A DNA stretch of 64,000 nucleotides from Artemia franciscana (taxonomy: Eukaryota > Arthropoda > Branchiopoda > Anostraca > Artemiidae), in assembly GCF_032884065.1 (NCBI RefSeq), contig NC_088866.1, positions 29,704,440-29,768,439 of the forward strand, written 5' to 3'. Below are positions 1 through 15,260 of the stretch, piece after piece; positions within the stretch are counted from its first letter, which is position 1; each line of letters opens with the position of its first letter. The notes beneath the pieces are model-generated. The model was not told where the DNA came from, did not search any database, and saw only the letters and a list, made by a program, of their open reading frames with translations. Made by a program: the position numbers and the translations under genes.

Positions 1-24
1 AAATACTTTTATTTACGTTTTTAG

Positions 25-145
25 GCAAAAGAAGCAAAAGACAGAAACTACAGAAGTTCTTGAACAAAAGCCAACTAGTTTTCTGGCCCCTGGCGAAAAA
101 GGAGCACAAACTAATAGAAGAGTTTGTTGTGTAGAGCCGGCTCAG
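25..145 (+). CDS. Internal coding exon of the PAT-like giant-exon gene (exon A)
   Basis: A pyrimidine-rich stretch ends in TTTTTAG directly before base 25, and CAG|GTATTG follows base 145. Only one frame is open: one base completing an upstream codon, then 40 codons starting QKKQKTETTEVLEQ and ending RRVCCVEPAQ. It ends on a codon boundary, matching the phase-0 start of the exon at 4414. The segment is hydrophilic and has two adjacent cysteines; no domain is recognised. The start codon and earlier exons lie outside the window. Inference: it is spliced to the giant exon 4.3 kb downstream, across an intron that contains a decayed copy of that exon. A chance open frame is possible, but two splice sites, phase agreement and similar composition argue for a real exon. 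Confidence 0.6.
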
Positions 146-1149
146 GTATTGTAGCCTATGATTCTTGTAATATCGTAACTTCTATCTCCGCATAAGCCAT
201 CAGCTTGTTCAGCATGAGTAAATAAGCAGTTGATCGCTTGTCGCATGTTCACGCGATCTTACACCGCTGACCCAAGTTTTTGTGGGCCGTTAACAGTCAT
301 TGCAATCTGCAAGAGAAAATCTATTTTGTATTAAGTATATTAGGGCTTCTCATCTTCCTGTTAAAATCCAGAATCACTAAACATCTTTTTTTCTTTGTTC
401 AAAACACATTGTTACCTTTTCTTCAATACAAGACCGTAACTTCAGTTTGTAACTACTTAAAACATGTTCAGTGCAGGAAACTTATTTTTCCTCCGATCCT
501 CAGCCTTCTGCACCTCTAAACTTACTTTCGTAACTGGCAAAAGATGGCTAGATTAAACGAGGCTCCAATATTAAAACAATATGTGCAAAGAGGTAGAGCC
601 TGGGTTTCAAAATTGGGGAAGAACTTTAAAAAGCTGGTGGTTATTCCCTAGCTTTCAGGTAAGAGATCTAATGCTTAGACACTCACCTGCAGACTAGGTG
701 GTTAACGAGCTGCACCTTGCATAGTATGCCCCTTTTCCAATTTAAAAGTATGGATCATGTCTACGTTGCAAATAAGCGGCTCTGGTTTTGGACGGCTGTT
801 GTATTCCAATTTTCCTGAGGTACAGATGCAGAACTCAAACAGCTTGACGAAGTAGTGCTTCCATTAAACAAAAAAAAAAAAAAAATCTTCTAAGAGGTTT
901 CAAGTGCAAACGCTTGAAGTTTCAGGTAATGCTGGCTAACTGTATCCCATCAAATGATTTCAATTTATGAAACATTAAACTTGTAAATAAAAAAAGGTAA
1001 CTATTCCTCCCTTTTTTGGTCCTTTTTTCAAAAATTTCAAATATCTGAATTAAAAGTTAATTCTCAGTAAAAAACAGTCTGGATTACTTAAAAATATGGA
1101 ATAACGCAATCTCAACCATCGTATTTTTTTCCTTTGGCCCCGGAGACAG
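146..1149. other. Intron sequence without recognisable features
   Basis: This AT-rich stretch follows the donor at 146. A short frame at 280-519 is hydrophobic, lacks splice context or similarity to anything I know, and is taken as chance. An A-rich run lies near 870. Confidence 0.5.
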
Positions 1150-2545
1150 GTAAAATGTCGACACTGTAGAGTTGCCTTTGCTTCACGCAACACCAATTCG
1201 TCAATCTTCCTGAAAAAAAAGGAAAGAGGACGCGGAGGACTCTGATAGGTCTTTTGATACTATTTGTTTCTCTCTAAATTGTCGATTTGACAAAGAATTT
1301 GAAGATGTGTATCAAAAGAGCGTTTTATCGTTTCCAACAAAGACAATTATGAGCAAATAGAGTAAATTAGCCACATGAAACATTAAAATTAAGAACGACG
1401 CTTCTGGTTTCCGAAATATCCTTCAACGTTTTTGATCTTTCCAGAAATGAAAATTTCTGAAGAACACAGATATATTGAAGATCAATGTCTTTTGCACATA
1501 GTCAAAGGAATAGAGGAAAGTGAAGTTCTCCGAATGCCAGAATCATTCCTGAAGTTGACCTTAATCAGGGAACCTACATGCTGAATATTGGTTCTCATTT
1601 ACGCAATAAGACGGAAGATGAAGAGAAGTAGGTTCAGTACAAAAGAACTGATGATCTTACTAAAGTCCAAAAGGAAGCCGAAAAAGAGATAATTCGGAAG
1701 ACGTGAAGCTTAGCTGGGAGCTCAGCATTCTTATCGAATATAGTAAGATCGAAGCTTCCCAGATGAAAAGCATTTAAGGAAGATACTTGCCATTTTTGCC
1801 CCTAGTGCAGTCTTTGAAGATAAAGCCTAGCGAAGAGTCCAATCCTTATTGTCCATTACAGTGAGATTGAAGCATTTCAAGATCATAGCTGGAAGAACAA
1901 AATGCATGGAATAAAAAAGAGGTAGATGCTCAGTCGCTCAGTTTCGACACCCTAACCTACAACAAATCCACTGACCCAGTAGTTATCGGAACAGCTTCGT
2001 AGCTTTTTAATAATGTTATTCCAAAAGAATTTGAGCTTTGCCATTGTGGTTATTCAGCTGAGCATAAACTAAAGGATGTTATGAAAGATATGAGTGACGA
2101 ATACTAAAAATGCTGCCGGCAGAGATCGCCTTTGATCGTGAAAATACATCTGAAAGTCTAAAAAAAAAGAAGTTAACTTTGTATAAAATTGCAGATGTCC
2201 TTCAGAAGCAGTAAGACGAGAGCGAAATAGAAGCAACTGATGAACAAGAACGAAAGAATGAATTTGAGAATGTAATAGAAGAAACGATGAAATGAAATAG
2301 CTTGAAAGTTTTGCAAAAGAAACAGCTACACCCAAAACAACTTTAAAAAGCAATAGAAGAACGTGTGAATGCACCTTCTAAGGTGTCACTGAGACATGGT
2401 GAAGAAATTATTCTAAAATATTTAAGAACCTGAATTGTAAAATCCTCAACATGGTGAAAGTTGAGTTTTGGAAAAACATGTGCTAAGGGATGTTACGAAA
2501 TATCTTAAGAAAGAACTGTGGGGATACATACTACAAGCTGTTACT
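1150..2545 (+). pseudogene. Decayed copy of the giant exon 4414-6951
   Basis: Reading along the plus strand, this stretch follows the intact exon at 4414 in the same order but with many stops and indels. TTTTATCGTTTCCAACAAAG near 1323 matches TTTTATCTCTTCCAACAAAG near 4612. CACATGAAACAT near 1372 matches the same word near 4666. GAGCATAAACTAAAGGATGT near 2057 matches GAGCATAAATTAAAAGACGT near 5472. At least four of the five internal repeats can be followed (near 1852, 2035, 2215 and 2447), and the similarity fades in the fourth. TAG and TAA codons interrupt every frame, so it cannot encode the full segment. It lies in the intron before the intact exon, as expected of an old local duplication whose upstream copy lost function. 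Confidence 0.8.
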
Positions 2546-4413
2546 GTTTTTGATCCTAAAAATTGCATAAAATTGGAATATTGGAGAGGGGGCGGGCATC
2601 CTCGAGATTCTCCTATTGTTGGCACCTCCAGTCAGAATCTAGCCAAATTGATGTGTCTTTTTTTTGTTTTGTTTTTTACAGGAACGGCAAGGACAAGCCT
2701 CTCAATATTTCAATTGTTTTGACCAAAACAACTAGGATAAAAGGGGAAGGTTCCTGATTCCTTCCCTCCAAGGCTCAAAATGGCAAACATATTTGTAGGA
2801 AAAATTAATTTATTTTTCTTCAGCCTTTCTTCAGCTCTGGAAATTTCTTCACCTCTTCTGCTAAAAAGGAAAGAAAAACTAAAATAGCTTTTCCGATTAA
2901 TCATTTTTCCACTTGTTCGTATACGCCAGCTTTCCCTTGTTGTCAGTATTTAATCGATGATACTGTACCTGAAGGACTCAAGTTAAATGCTATCAATCCC
3001 CCCGGATCAGGATTTTAATATAATCTCCTAAATGTCTCATTTACCTCATTTTTTTTAATTTAGACTGCCCCCCCAAAAAAAAAACACCGCTCCCTTCCAA
3101 CAGAATCAATTCATGCATAAGTGTCTGTAACTAATTTTTAACATTCCTGTAGTAGTAGTTCTTACACAACTATATTATTTTGCAATGCTATAAAGAAATA
3201 TGGTTTTTATTTTCTTTTATTAACCGTAAAGGTTGTCATATCGTGACCATAATTGACAAGATTCAAAAGTACGGCATCAATCTTTAAAACTAACATGCTA
3301 CTAAAATGATTACATTTGGATTGTTTCTTACGCTTCGTGAAATCAAGAGTCTAATTAATCTTCGCATTATGTCTTATTGGGAAGGCGATCTAAGAGAAGA
3401 GATGGTTCAAAATCAACGAAACTTGATGAGAGACGACTGATGATATTCTTGTTTTGGCTTTCAACGGTTCCAACCAACTTGACCTCTCTATAGAGGGTTA
3501 TATAAGTTCTATTCAATAAGGATATCTACAAAGAGAAGATATTCAATCTCAACCAACTTAATTAGATGAAACAGTTAATTTAATGGTAACTTTTTATCAG
3601 AAACTAGAACTGTTTAGACCTCCTAGGAATGGGGGGAGGGTCTGAAAATTCCTGTCATGTGTATGTCTACTAGAAGGGGACATCAAATCAAAGCCAAGAT
3701 TGGGGGAAGTAAGAGATAGAATCATAATTTTGACTTTCTAGGGTGCGGTCCTGACTTGAGCTCTGGTGGCCGATAAAGGTTACAAAGCTTTTCTAGTGCC
3801 AGCCTAATTACTAAGTGAACTGGCGCAATTTAGTCTAACCTAATATATACATTTATGGTTTCGATTGACCCTAGCTGAGTGAAGGAACGCTGTGTATTAA
3901 TTGAAGCATGGATTAGAAGTTAGGACTTAATTGTTTGGTTAAAGGGTTTGGGGATGGCCTTATATCTTGCAGAATATTAAAAGCAAGAAGTAAGTGCAAT
4001 ATGGGCATTCAGGTGATATTTTATTTTCGCTATGTTGGTATGATTGTAAATCAACAAATTCAAAGATGGCCCAAGGAAGTCATCCAAGATTGTCACGTAA
4101 AGAAAAACAGCAACAAAACATAAAATTTGTGGTCACAATTATCTACAAAAAGCAGTATTCGGTTTATTCACTTTATCGCTAACATTTATTTCCAGAGTTA
4201 TCTAATTCTGTGGTAAACGAAAAGCACGATAGGGAGGGGTGAAGTTCCCCCCGTAATATATATTCTTTTGCATTACTTCACACCTTTGAATCTCCTGTCA
4301 AAGTTGCTGCAGCTCTTCACGGAGTCCTGGCACCGGAGGGTATATTTAGTAGCTGTTCAAACAGCTATTTAATGATTAAGTTTATATTCTCAATCACCGA
4401 AAATCTTTTTCAG
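2546..4413. other. Intron sequence, nothing recognised
   Basis: AT-rich sequence between the decayed exon copy and the intact giant exon. Short frames at 2710-2904, 3935-4123 and 3994-4182 have no splice context or family resemblance. The last bases, ending TTTTTCAG at 4413, are the acceptor of the giant exon. Confidence 0.5.
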
Positions 4414-6951
4414 GTGGCCGAGCCCGACGAAATTATTCACATAACCGATTTACCCTTAGTTCGCTCTTCATCAAACGCTTCTTCCGATTTTGTCGATATT
4501 CCTGAGCAAAGGGAAGGAGATTTCGAAGACATTGATAAGTCGCAAGATACGATTTTTTTAGCTGCAAACCGTCAGCTAGACGAAGAGTCTGAAGAGATGG
4601 ATCAAAAACGGGTTTTATCTCTTCCAACAAAGGAGGATTATGAACGAGAAGAAGAAAGAATTGATCACATGAAACATGAAAGTCAAGAACGACTAAAGGC
4701 GTCAGGAGAAGAAAGAATATCGGATCGCAATCTGTTGGAAAAAGCAAAAGGCAATGAGGCAGCAGAGTTTCTCGGAATACCAGAGGAATATCGAATAGAT
4801 AAAAAATTAAGCTCAGAAGATATCCTTCATCAAGATCCACTGATATTAAACGTCGGATCTCATTTACAGCATCAGCGAGATGATGAGAATGAGCAGATTG
4901 AATATGAACGAACTCATGATTTTACAGGAGCTCCCAGAGAAGAAAATCTGAAGGGAAATGAGAAAGAATCAAATATTCAAGAAAATAAACCGGAAGTTTC
5001 AAATAAACCAATGAAGCCTGTTTTGTCGCTTGAATCTGATAAAAAGGAAACCAGTGCACCCCACAAGTTGAAAACTGAAGGAAAAAAGCAGAAGAAAAAT
5101 CAAACAAAAAATGAATCACCTGAAACGTACGCAACTGTGACATCAACAGAAAAATGTAATAGAGGGAAGCATGTACGTCCTTCTGGAGGAAAGGTTTCTT
5201 ACAATCCAATCAGCGCTAAAGAGCTTCAAGAAACTAGAAAAATTAACCCAGATGTAAATGCTGCTGATCATAATGAGATTGGAACCCCACAAGATCATAG
5301 TCTACAGAATGAAATGGAAGCAATAAAAGAACATGCACAGAGTCAGATGCTCAGTTTCCAGTCTCAGGTAAATGCTGAATCCAAGGAACCACCAGTTATT
5401 AAAACAGCTACACAGCCTTTTGATCATTTATCGCCCAAAGATCCCGAACATCATGAAATTGGAGGCCCAGGTGAGCATAAATTAAAAGACGTATTGAAAG
5501 ATATAAATGAAGAAGCACAAGAACAGATGCTACAAGCAGAGGCAGCTTTTCATCCCAAAAATATATCTGAAACTGTAAAATCTGAAAGAAACGAGCTACC
5601 TTCGGCAGAGACTGCAAATATTCCTCCAAAGCAGCAAGAACACAGCGAAATCGGAACAATTGAAGAACATGAATTAAAGAATGAATTTGAGAATGTAAAA
5701 GAAGAAGCACAAGAGCAGATGAAAGAATTTGAAAATAAGGTAGAACAAACCTCAGTTCCATCCAAAACTGCTCCAATTAAGAAAAAAGAAATAGCTGAGC
5801 TCGTGAAGGCCCCTTCTAAGATCTTGCCAAAAGATATTGAAGCCAATGAATCTGGAAGTGCTGAAGAACACAAATTAAAAAATGTTATGAGGGAAGTATA
5901 CGATGAATTCCAGAGCCAGATGAAGCAATTTGAAACAGCAGTCGGGTCCGATACTTCGCGCAAGTCCCAAGAAAGGGAAACTGTAGATGTTCCACCTAAT
6001 CAACAAAAACATGGCGAAACTGGAACAATTAATGAACAAGAGTTGAAGAAAATGCTTAAAAGTTCTAAAGAAGAAGCAAGAAAATGTGATGACGAAACTT
6101 CTCCACAAAAAAGAAAAGATGCAGCTAATAAAGGAAGCAATGTAGACATAGGATTTGAAAAATTGAACAGAAAAGCTGAAGGAAATAGCTCTGAGGCTGA
6201 TAAACAAATCAGCCAAGGAGATTCCAAGTCTTCAGAACAAGAGAATTTTGAAGAAAAGCACAAAAAAGAAACCGTATATCCAGAAAAAGTAAGAAAAAGC
6301 CACGTAAAAAGTCATCCCTTGAAAAAAGAGGAACAGATTGCAGTTGATGTCCCCACTATAAAGGAAAAACCAGATGCCGGCTCGTTAATTCGCAGAGATC
6401 TGAAGAAAGGAATTAAAAAAGATATTGAATTTGAAGGATTGAAGAGAAAAACAGAAGAAGAGCAGCAAAGAGAATTTGGTAAGAAATCCTCAAGTCGAGG
6501 TGTAATAGAGCATAAGTCTGAAAAACCTGAGAAAAGTGACGAAGATGCAAAGGAAGCAGAAAAAAATAAAAAGCTTCTTAGTTTTGAAGATATGAAAGCA
6601 GAAGCATCTCGCTTTCAACTAGACCAATCTAAAGGAGAACCAGTCCACATTGCGCGAAGTGAAGAAAATATCAAAGAAATTTGTGAGGATATTGAGCGTG
6701 TTTGTGAAGAGATGGAACTTATGTCAATTGAACATCCAATGGAAGAAGACGCGGATGAAGCTACAGAGAGAGAGGTGGCAATACAACTAATCGACAAAAA
6801 TCCCAGTGTTAATCCTGCTGAGATCATGGATGTTTTCAAAAAGTTGAGTTCCTTTGCAGAGAATACAGCATCTGAAGCGGGGTCTGAAGGCATTCATCAT
6901 TCGCCTTTAGAGAGTGTCCCTGTTCAAAGGAAAAGACGAAACGATACCAAT
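4414..6951 (+). CDS. Giant internal exon: charged, repeat-bearing segment of the PAT-like gene
   Basis: The exon starts after the acceptor CTTTTTCAG and ends at AAT|GTAAGT. It is 2538 nt, 846 codons, phase 0 at both ends. An ATG lies upstream at 4372, but it sits inside the intron before a strong acceptor, so translation probably enters from exon A. The product is rich in Glu, Lys, Gln and Ser and has almost no hydrophobic core, so it is predicted to be disordered or helical. Residues about 286 to 558 of the exon hold five repeats with the pattern H-x-E-I-G-T-x-E-E-H-x-L-K-N, then E-E-A-Q-x-Q-M-x-x-F-E. The C-terminal third is Lys/Glu-rich with an acidic stretch (IEHPMEEDADEATERE). It is followed in frame by the exon at 12416. 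No known family is recognised for this part; a scaffold or surface-coating role is only a guess. Confidence 0.85.
5269..6085 (+). repeat. Five tandem protein-coding repeats of about 56-67 residues
   Basis: Repeat starts (HNEIG, HHEIG, HSEIG, the degenerate ANESG, and HGETG) lie at 5269, 5452, 5641, 5842 and 6010, so the units are 183, 189, 201 and 168 nt apart. Each has an E-H-x-L-K-N-like core (the fifth reads E-Q-E-L-K-K), then an acidic helix-like part with Q-x-Q-M (lost in the fifth). The varying spacing and third-position differences show the array is old and kept at protein level. Every spacing is a multiple of three. Confidence 0.85.
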
Positions 6952-7202
6952 GTAAGTACTAAGCTTTATTTTACGTTTGTTTTATTTTAAATCTAAAAAT
7001 GAATATTAATATCGATTGTTAAAAAGGAATAGAAAACAACTTCTAGATTTAGTGTTTTTTCTTATAAACTTCTCATTTCTTTTGAAATATTCTGGTCGTC
7101 CACAATTATTGTGATCCATACTTTTTGCATAACTCTTATAATATTTCTTATGGCTGCTATAGCTCAAATTCTTCTATAGTTCATAATTCTTCTATAGTTT
7201 AT
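6952..7202. other. Start of the intron after the giant exon
   Basis: It begins with the donor GTAAGTACT. AT-rich, with no other feature before the modular repeat element. Confidence 0.6.
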
Positions 7203-9553
7203 TATGGCACTTGGTATTAACCAAGTGACATATAGCGATCGCAAATTCTGTCAGTCTGTCTGTCGGTCTGTCTGTTGCTCTGTCTGTCCCGGTTTTGCTA
7301 CTTTAGGCACTTCCAGGTAAGCTAGGACGATGACATTTGGCAGGCGTATCAAGGACCGGACCAGATTAAATTAGAAATAGTCGTTTTCCCGATTTGATCA
7401 TCTGGGGGGGGGGGGAGTGGGGGCTGGTTAATTAGAAAAAAATAGAAAAAAAGAAGTATGTCTCAGAACTTATATATTAAATCCCGACCAGATCCAATGA
7501 CATTGGGGGGAGTTGGGGAGGGGGGAACCTAAAATCTTGGAAAACGCTTAGAGTGGAGGGACCGGGATGAAACTTGGTGGGAAAAATAAGCAGAAGTCCT
7601 AGATACGTGATTGACATAACCGGAACGGATCTGCTCTGTTTGAGAGGGGGGAGGGTTAATTCTGAAAAAATTAGAAAAAGTGAGGTATTTTTAACTTACG
7701 AAGGAGTGATCGGATGAAATTTGAAGTTTGGAAGGATATTGTGTAGAGCTCTTTTTTTTAATACCGACCAGATCCGGTGACATTGGTGGGATTTGGGGGG
7801 GGGAACCTAAAATCTTGGAAAACGCTTAGAGTGGAGGGATCGGGATGAAACTTGGTGGGAAAAATAAGCATAATTCCTGGATATGTGATTGACGTAACCG
7901 GAAAGGATCCGATCTCTTTGGAGGAGTTGGGGGGGCTAGGGTTAATTCTGAAAAATTAGAAAAAATTAGGTATTTTTAACTTACGAAGGAGTGATCGGAT
8001 CTTAACGAAATTTAATGTTTAGAAGGATATCGTGTCTCAGAGCTCTTATCTTAAATCCCGACTGGATCCGGTGAAGGGGAAGCTGGGGGAGGGGGACGGG
8101 ACCTAAAATCTCGGAAAACGCTTAGAGTGGGGGGATCGGGATGAAACTTGGTGAGAATAATAAGTACAAATCCTAGATTCAGGATTGACATAACCAGAAC
8201 GGATCTGCTCTCTTTGGGGGAGTTGGAGGGAGGGTTAATTCTAAAAAATTAGAAAAAATGAGGTATTTTTGACTTACGAAAGAGTGATCGTATCTTAATG
8301 AAATTCCATATTTCGAAGGACCTCGAAACTCAGATCTCTTATTTTAAGTCCAGACTGGATCCAGTGTCATTGCGGGGGGCGGAAATCTTGGAAAACGCTT
8401 AAAGCGGAGATATCACGATGAAACATGGTGGAAAGAATAAGAACAAGTCCAAGATAGGTGACTGACCGTACCGGACGGATCCGCTCTCTTTGGTAGAGTT
8501 GAGGGGGGGAGTAATTCGAAAAAAATAGAAAAAATGAGGTATTTGTAACTTAAGAACGGGTGATCAGATCTTAATGAAATTTGATATCTAGAAGAATTTT
8601 GTGCTTTAAATCCGGTGACATTGAAGGGAGATGGAGGGGGAAACCGGAATTCTTGGAAAACGTGAAAATCGAGATATCTTACGAATGGATGATCGGATTG
8701 TAATGAAACTTGATATATAGAAGAATATTATGTCTCAAATTCTCCCACTTTAAATTCGAATCGGATCCGGGGACATAGAAGGTTGGAGGGGAGAAACAGA
8801 AATCTTGGAAAACCCTTAGAGAGGAGAGATCGGGATAAAACTTGATGGGAAGAATAAGCACAAGTTATAGATACGAGATTGACATAATTGGTACGGTTCC
8901 GTTCTCTTTGAGGGAGCCGGGTGTTGTTAATTTGGAAAAATCAGAATAATTGAGGTATTTTTAACTTAAGAACGGGTGACCAGATCTTAATGAAATTTGA
9001 TATTTAGAAGGAACTCAAGTCTCAGAGCTCTTAAGTCTAATGCCGACCAGATCTTTTCTCATTGGGGGGAGTTGGAGGGGGAAAACCGGAAATCTTGGAA
9101 AACGCTTATAAATGTCGTAGATACGTGATTGACGTAACCGGAATGGATCCGCTCTCTTTGGTGGAGTTAGGTGGTAGGGTTCAGTACTTTGGCGAGTTTT
9201 GTGCTTCTGGACGTTCTAGGACGATGAAAATTGGTAGGAGTGTCAGGGAGCTGCACAAATTGACCTTATAAAGCCGTTTTCCCCGATTCGACCATGGGGG
9301 GCTGAAGGGAGAGGAAAAATTAGAAAAATTGAGGTATTTTTAACTTACGAGTGGGTGATCGGATCTTAATGAATTTCAATATTTAGAAGGACCTCGTGAC
9401 TAGCTCTTATTTTAAATCCCGACCGGTATTAAGCCTCTGATTTTCCTTTTAAAGCAATCTATGATTCTTAGAATTTTGCTAGAGCTCATACCATATGAGC
9501 TCTTGGATCTTCCGATCTTGTCCCAACTGCCATATGAGCTCTTAGCTCTTGTT
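7203..9553 (+). mobile_element. Modular G-rich interspersed repeat, copy 1 (about 2.35 kb)
   Basis: It opens with a perfect 8-bp stem hairpin at 7208-7227 (CACTTGGT, loop ATTA, ACCAAGTG), then a GTCTGTCTGTC tract. The body is a run of diverged units of about 280-300 bp. The marker GGGATGAAAC falls at 7564, 7842 and 8138, with weaker copies beyond. Each unit repeats modules such as TTGGAAAACGCTTAGAGTGG, GGTATTTTTAACTTACGA, ATCTTAATGAAATTTGATAT and a G-rich block. The far end has GAGCTCATACCATATGAGCT and TGCCATATGAGCTCTTAGCT. No transposase is visible, so any movement would depend on another element. Two further copies lie at 18040-19291 (reverse) and 22680-24543. Confidence 0.75.
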
Positions 9554-12415
<2,862 letters not shown>

Positions 12416-12629
12416 GAAAGTTATGGATTCACATATGAAGATGTCTATGAAACCAGCGATGAAGACAGCTGTAGAAGCACTGATGGAAGTCCAATTGAAG
12501 AAGGAGAAATGAAAAGGAAGCAGTTGCGCACTATAGATGAAAAATATGATATTCATAACATTGAAGATGTTTCAGAAGCTGATAGACATGCCATAACCTC
12601 ATCTGGAAGATCTCCCGCAAGGTCAAAAT
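12416..12629 (+). CDS. Internal coding exon of the PAT-like gene (exon C)
   Basis: The acceptor is TATTTTATAG and the donor AAAAT|GTAAGT. It has 214 nt: 71 codons plus one base. The phase-0 frame is open throughout and begins ESYGFTYEDVYETSDEDS; the other phases are interrupted. The peptide is acidic and Ser-rich at first (SPIEEGEMKRKQ) and ends SSGRSPARSK. The trailing T joins GG of the exon at 26730 to make a Trp codon, so phase is kept across a 14-kb intron. Serines next to acidic or Arg residues look like possible kinase sites, which is inference. No domain is recognised. Confidence 0.75.
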
Positions 12630-13845
12630 GTAAGTTTATAAGATTTTATTTATGAAATATAGGCTACCATAAGCCAAGATGGGCTTGATTCAGGCTCAGG
12701 AATAAAAACAGGAAAACGACAAGAAAAAACAGCATAAAAAAAAACACAAAAACAGGGCAATCAATTAGGAAGAAGGTAAAAAAAACTTGGTCCCAGAAAC
12801 ATGGAACGGTTTAGACCAAAATTCAAATGAAGCCGGCTAATGAATGCACAAAATGATACTATACATTTGATACTTTTTGTCATCCAGTATATCGTGAGAA
12901 AGCAAGGTCACATAGAAAACAACTCTAGAGAACAATCACCTAGAGAACAAATCACCCAGAGGACACATAGAGAACTAAGCAAAAAGGCAAAAAAATTATA
13001 ATTCGCACAAATAAAGCAGCTACGCCATTAGAATTAAGAATCATCATAAATGTTTAACGTACTTATGTAACAGGTTTTCCCACCTCTTTTTTGTCAAGTA
13101 TTTTACATTTGTTTTCAACTTTTTGCACGGCTTTGGCTCAAAGCTTCAAACTTTTCCTTTGAGTTTAGATCTAGTTTTCCTTATGTAAAATAGAAATACT
13201 ACAATAGATTGAGCTTAATGGCGTCAAATGGAAGAGGAAATAGATTATTTTGCCCCCCCCCCCTTACCATGTTTTGAAAAATACTTTTTTTGTGGTACTT
13301 TCATCGATAAGGCCTTTTATGTTATTTTTGTTGAGCAATCAAAAAAAAACTACAAATTTATCCCTCATCAAGTTTTAAAAATAGAGTTCGTCCCATCCCC
13401 CCTTGAATTTTAGGGAATTGACGTCTCCAAATAGACTCCAACTAGAAGCAATCAAATTAGATAGTGGGTTATATATTATATTATCCATATTATATGGATG
13501 ACATATTATATAGATATAGTATATAAATATCAAAGAAACAAACAGATAACATATTTAGAAAAAATCCAACTAGATAGTAGTAATAAGTTATATAAGATGA
13601 CTAAGTTAATTATAAATTAACTAGTCAGATGGTTTGGGCTGGAGACTTTAAACTTTCTCTGTGGGAGGTATTTTAAATTTGAGTTTATCTTAAAACAGAA
13701 ACAAATAAATTTAGATTATAGAATTACATATATTTTAAAAATTTAAAATTATGTAAATTTTGTTGAAATAAGCATGGAAATAAACGTAAATTAATAGGAT
13801 ATTTTAAATAAATCGAAGTAGATAGAGATAATAGTTATTACTTAC
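12630..13845. other. AT-rich intron sequence
   Basis: Starts with the donor GTAAGTTTAT. A short palindromic TATAATATATGG-type patch lies near 13470-13520. No coding signal is convincing; the frame at 13228-13413 is chance. Confidence 0.4.
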
Positions 13846-13849
13846 TTAG

Positions 13850-15258
13850 ATCCTGGCAATCCTCGTGGGATGTTTTGGCCCCAATCTGGTGCGATACGTG
13901 CTAACTGGACTATCTAAACGTTGTCGAAGTGAAAGTTCTCCATCCATCGTTTTCCTTGTCAGCCTTCAAAGTTGGCTAGTTTTTGGAGGCTAGAGCTAGC
14001 AAGTGCAAGTTGATGTTTCAGTTCAGAGCTATGGGAATTGCCTGAGGGGAGTTGGCTACCAAGATACATGAAGTTGTCAACCGTTTCAACGTATCTCCAG
14101 CCTATGCTGATAATGGGTGGGTTGTTTAGTTCACGTCTCGTAGTTACCAAGCCTTTGGTCTTGCTGGCATTGATCTCCATTGCCGACGGCCTTGTGGTAT
14201 TGTAGAGTTATATCAGCTTGTGTCTGCAGTTCTTGTGTAGAGTTGGCTAGCACATCAATATCATCAGCATAGGCAAGATTGTCTATTAGCAGCCCTCCTA
14301 TTGTTGTGCCATATTGTGATTACAAAAGTGACAGAACGGCATTTAGAAAGAGATTAAAGAGAAGTGGTGATAAGATGCAACCCTGGAGTACTCCTGACGA
14401 AGTTTTGAACTCTTCTGACAACCCATCAGCGGTTATTATTTGGCCTCGAAACTGGTCATAGAGACTCTTGATTATTTGGGCTATCTCGTAAGGGATCCCG
14501 TTGTGAAGGAGGATAGGTCAGAATCCTTCGCGCCGCATCCGGTCAATTGCCTGACAGAAATCAACAAATAGCTGGTATAGTTCTTGGTCGAATTTATTTC
14601 AGCCTTGCACCACTGACTGGGTACGTGGACACACCGAAGACACAATGGTATGGTACAGATCAGGTACATCATCCGACCCAGTGTTAATAAGTTCAGCGCA
14701 GACTCCGTCTGGACCAGGGGCTTTTCCTTGTTTGAGCGACTTGATTGAAGACTCGATTTCTGTCTTGAGTGGGGGTGGTGGTCTGAGCTCTTGGTCGGTT
14801 TTGGGAAATTGGGTTATTATTTCAGGATCCAAAGCTACTGGGAGATTTATTTTATCGTTAAAGTATCCTTTCCATTTTTCAAGTTTCCTTTTTGAATTCG
14901 CTAATTTCATTTCCGTCCTTATCCACTATCACTGATATTTGCGACTCAATTTTCCGGTTTAATTCGCGTACCATTCTGAAAATCTGAAAACTATTCCAGT
15001 GATCCTCTGCTTGAACGGTGCTTTGTAGTCTTTGCATTTCTTCCGCAGGTGGTTACGTAGTGCCTTTCTGATCTCTCGCTCTACTCTTCTTTGAGGAACT
15101 TCTTTTGTAAGTATCCCGACTGTGGCGGTCGGATCTATTGAAAAAAAATTGCTCATCCTCGCATAGCACAATGATCTTATCTGTGATCCAATTTTTCGTC
15201 CGAGGACGTCATTCGCTGTCTCTATGATTGCTGATGTTGCCTGCTTAGTCAGGGAATC
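13850..15258 (-). mobile_element. Non-LTR retrotransposon (LINE), 3' part with reverse transcriptase relics
   Basis: Minus-strand translation gives a broken reverse transcriptase. In order, from high to low coordinate: a pre-RT segment (GHPVDSLTKQATSAIIETAN near 15270), a linker with WKGYFNDKINLP and the RT opening motif GKAPGPDGVCAELI near 14720, then SSGVLQGCILSPLLFNLFLN near 14370, the catalytic AYADDIDVLA near 14260, and a thumb region with YLGSQLPSGNSHSSELKHQL near 14060. Frameshifts and stops make it inactive. Its upstream half continues at 16226-16800 beyond an inserted mariner-like element. It sits antisense in an intron of the PAT-like gene. Confidence 0.85.
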
Positions 15259-15260
15259 TA

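Noticed and set aside
4372-4413. ATG at 4372 as the start of an 872-residue protein
   Set aside because: A strong acceptor (CTTTTTCAG) ends at 4413 and the frame joins exon 25-145 in phase, so the ATG is probably intronic. A short isoform starting here cannot be excluded.
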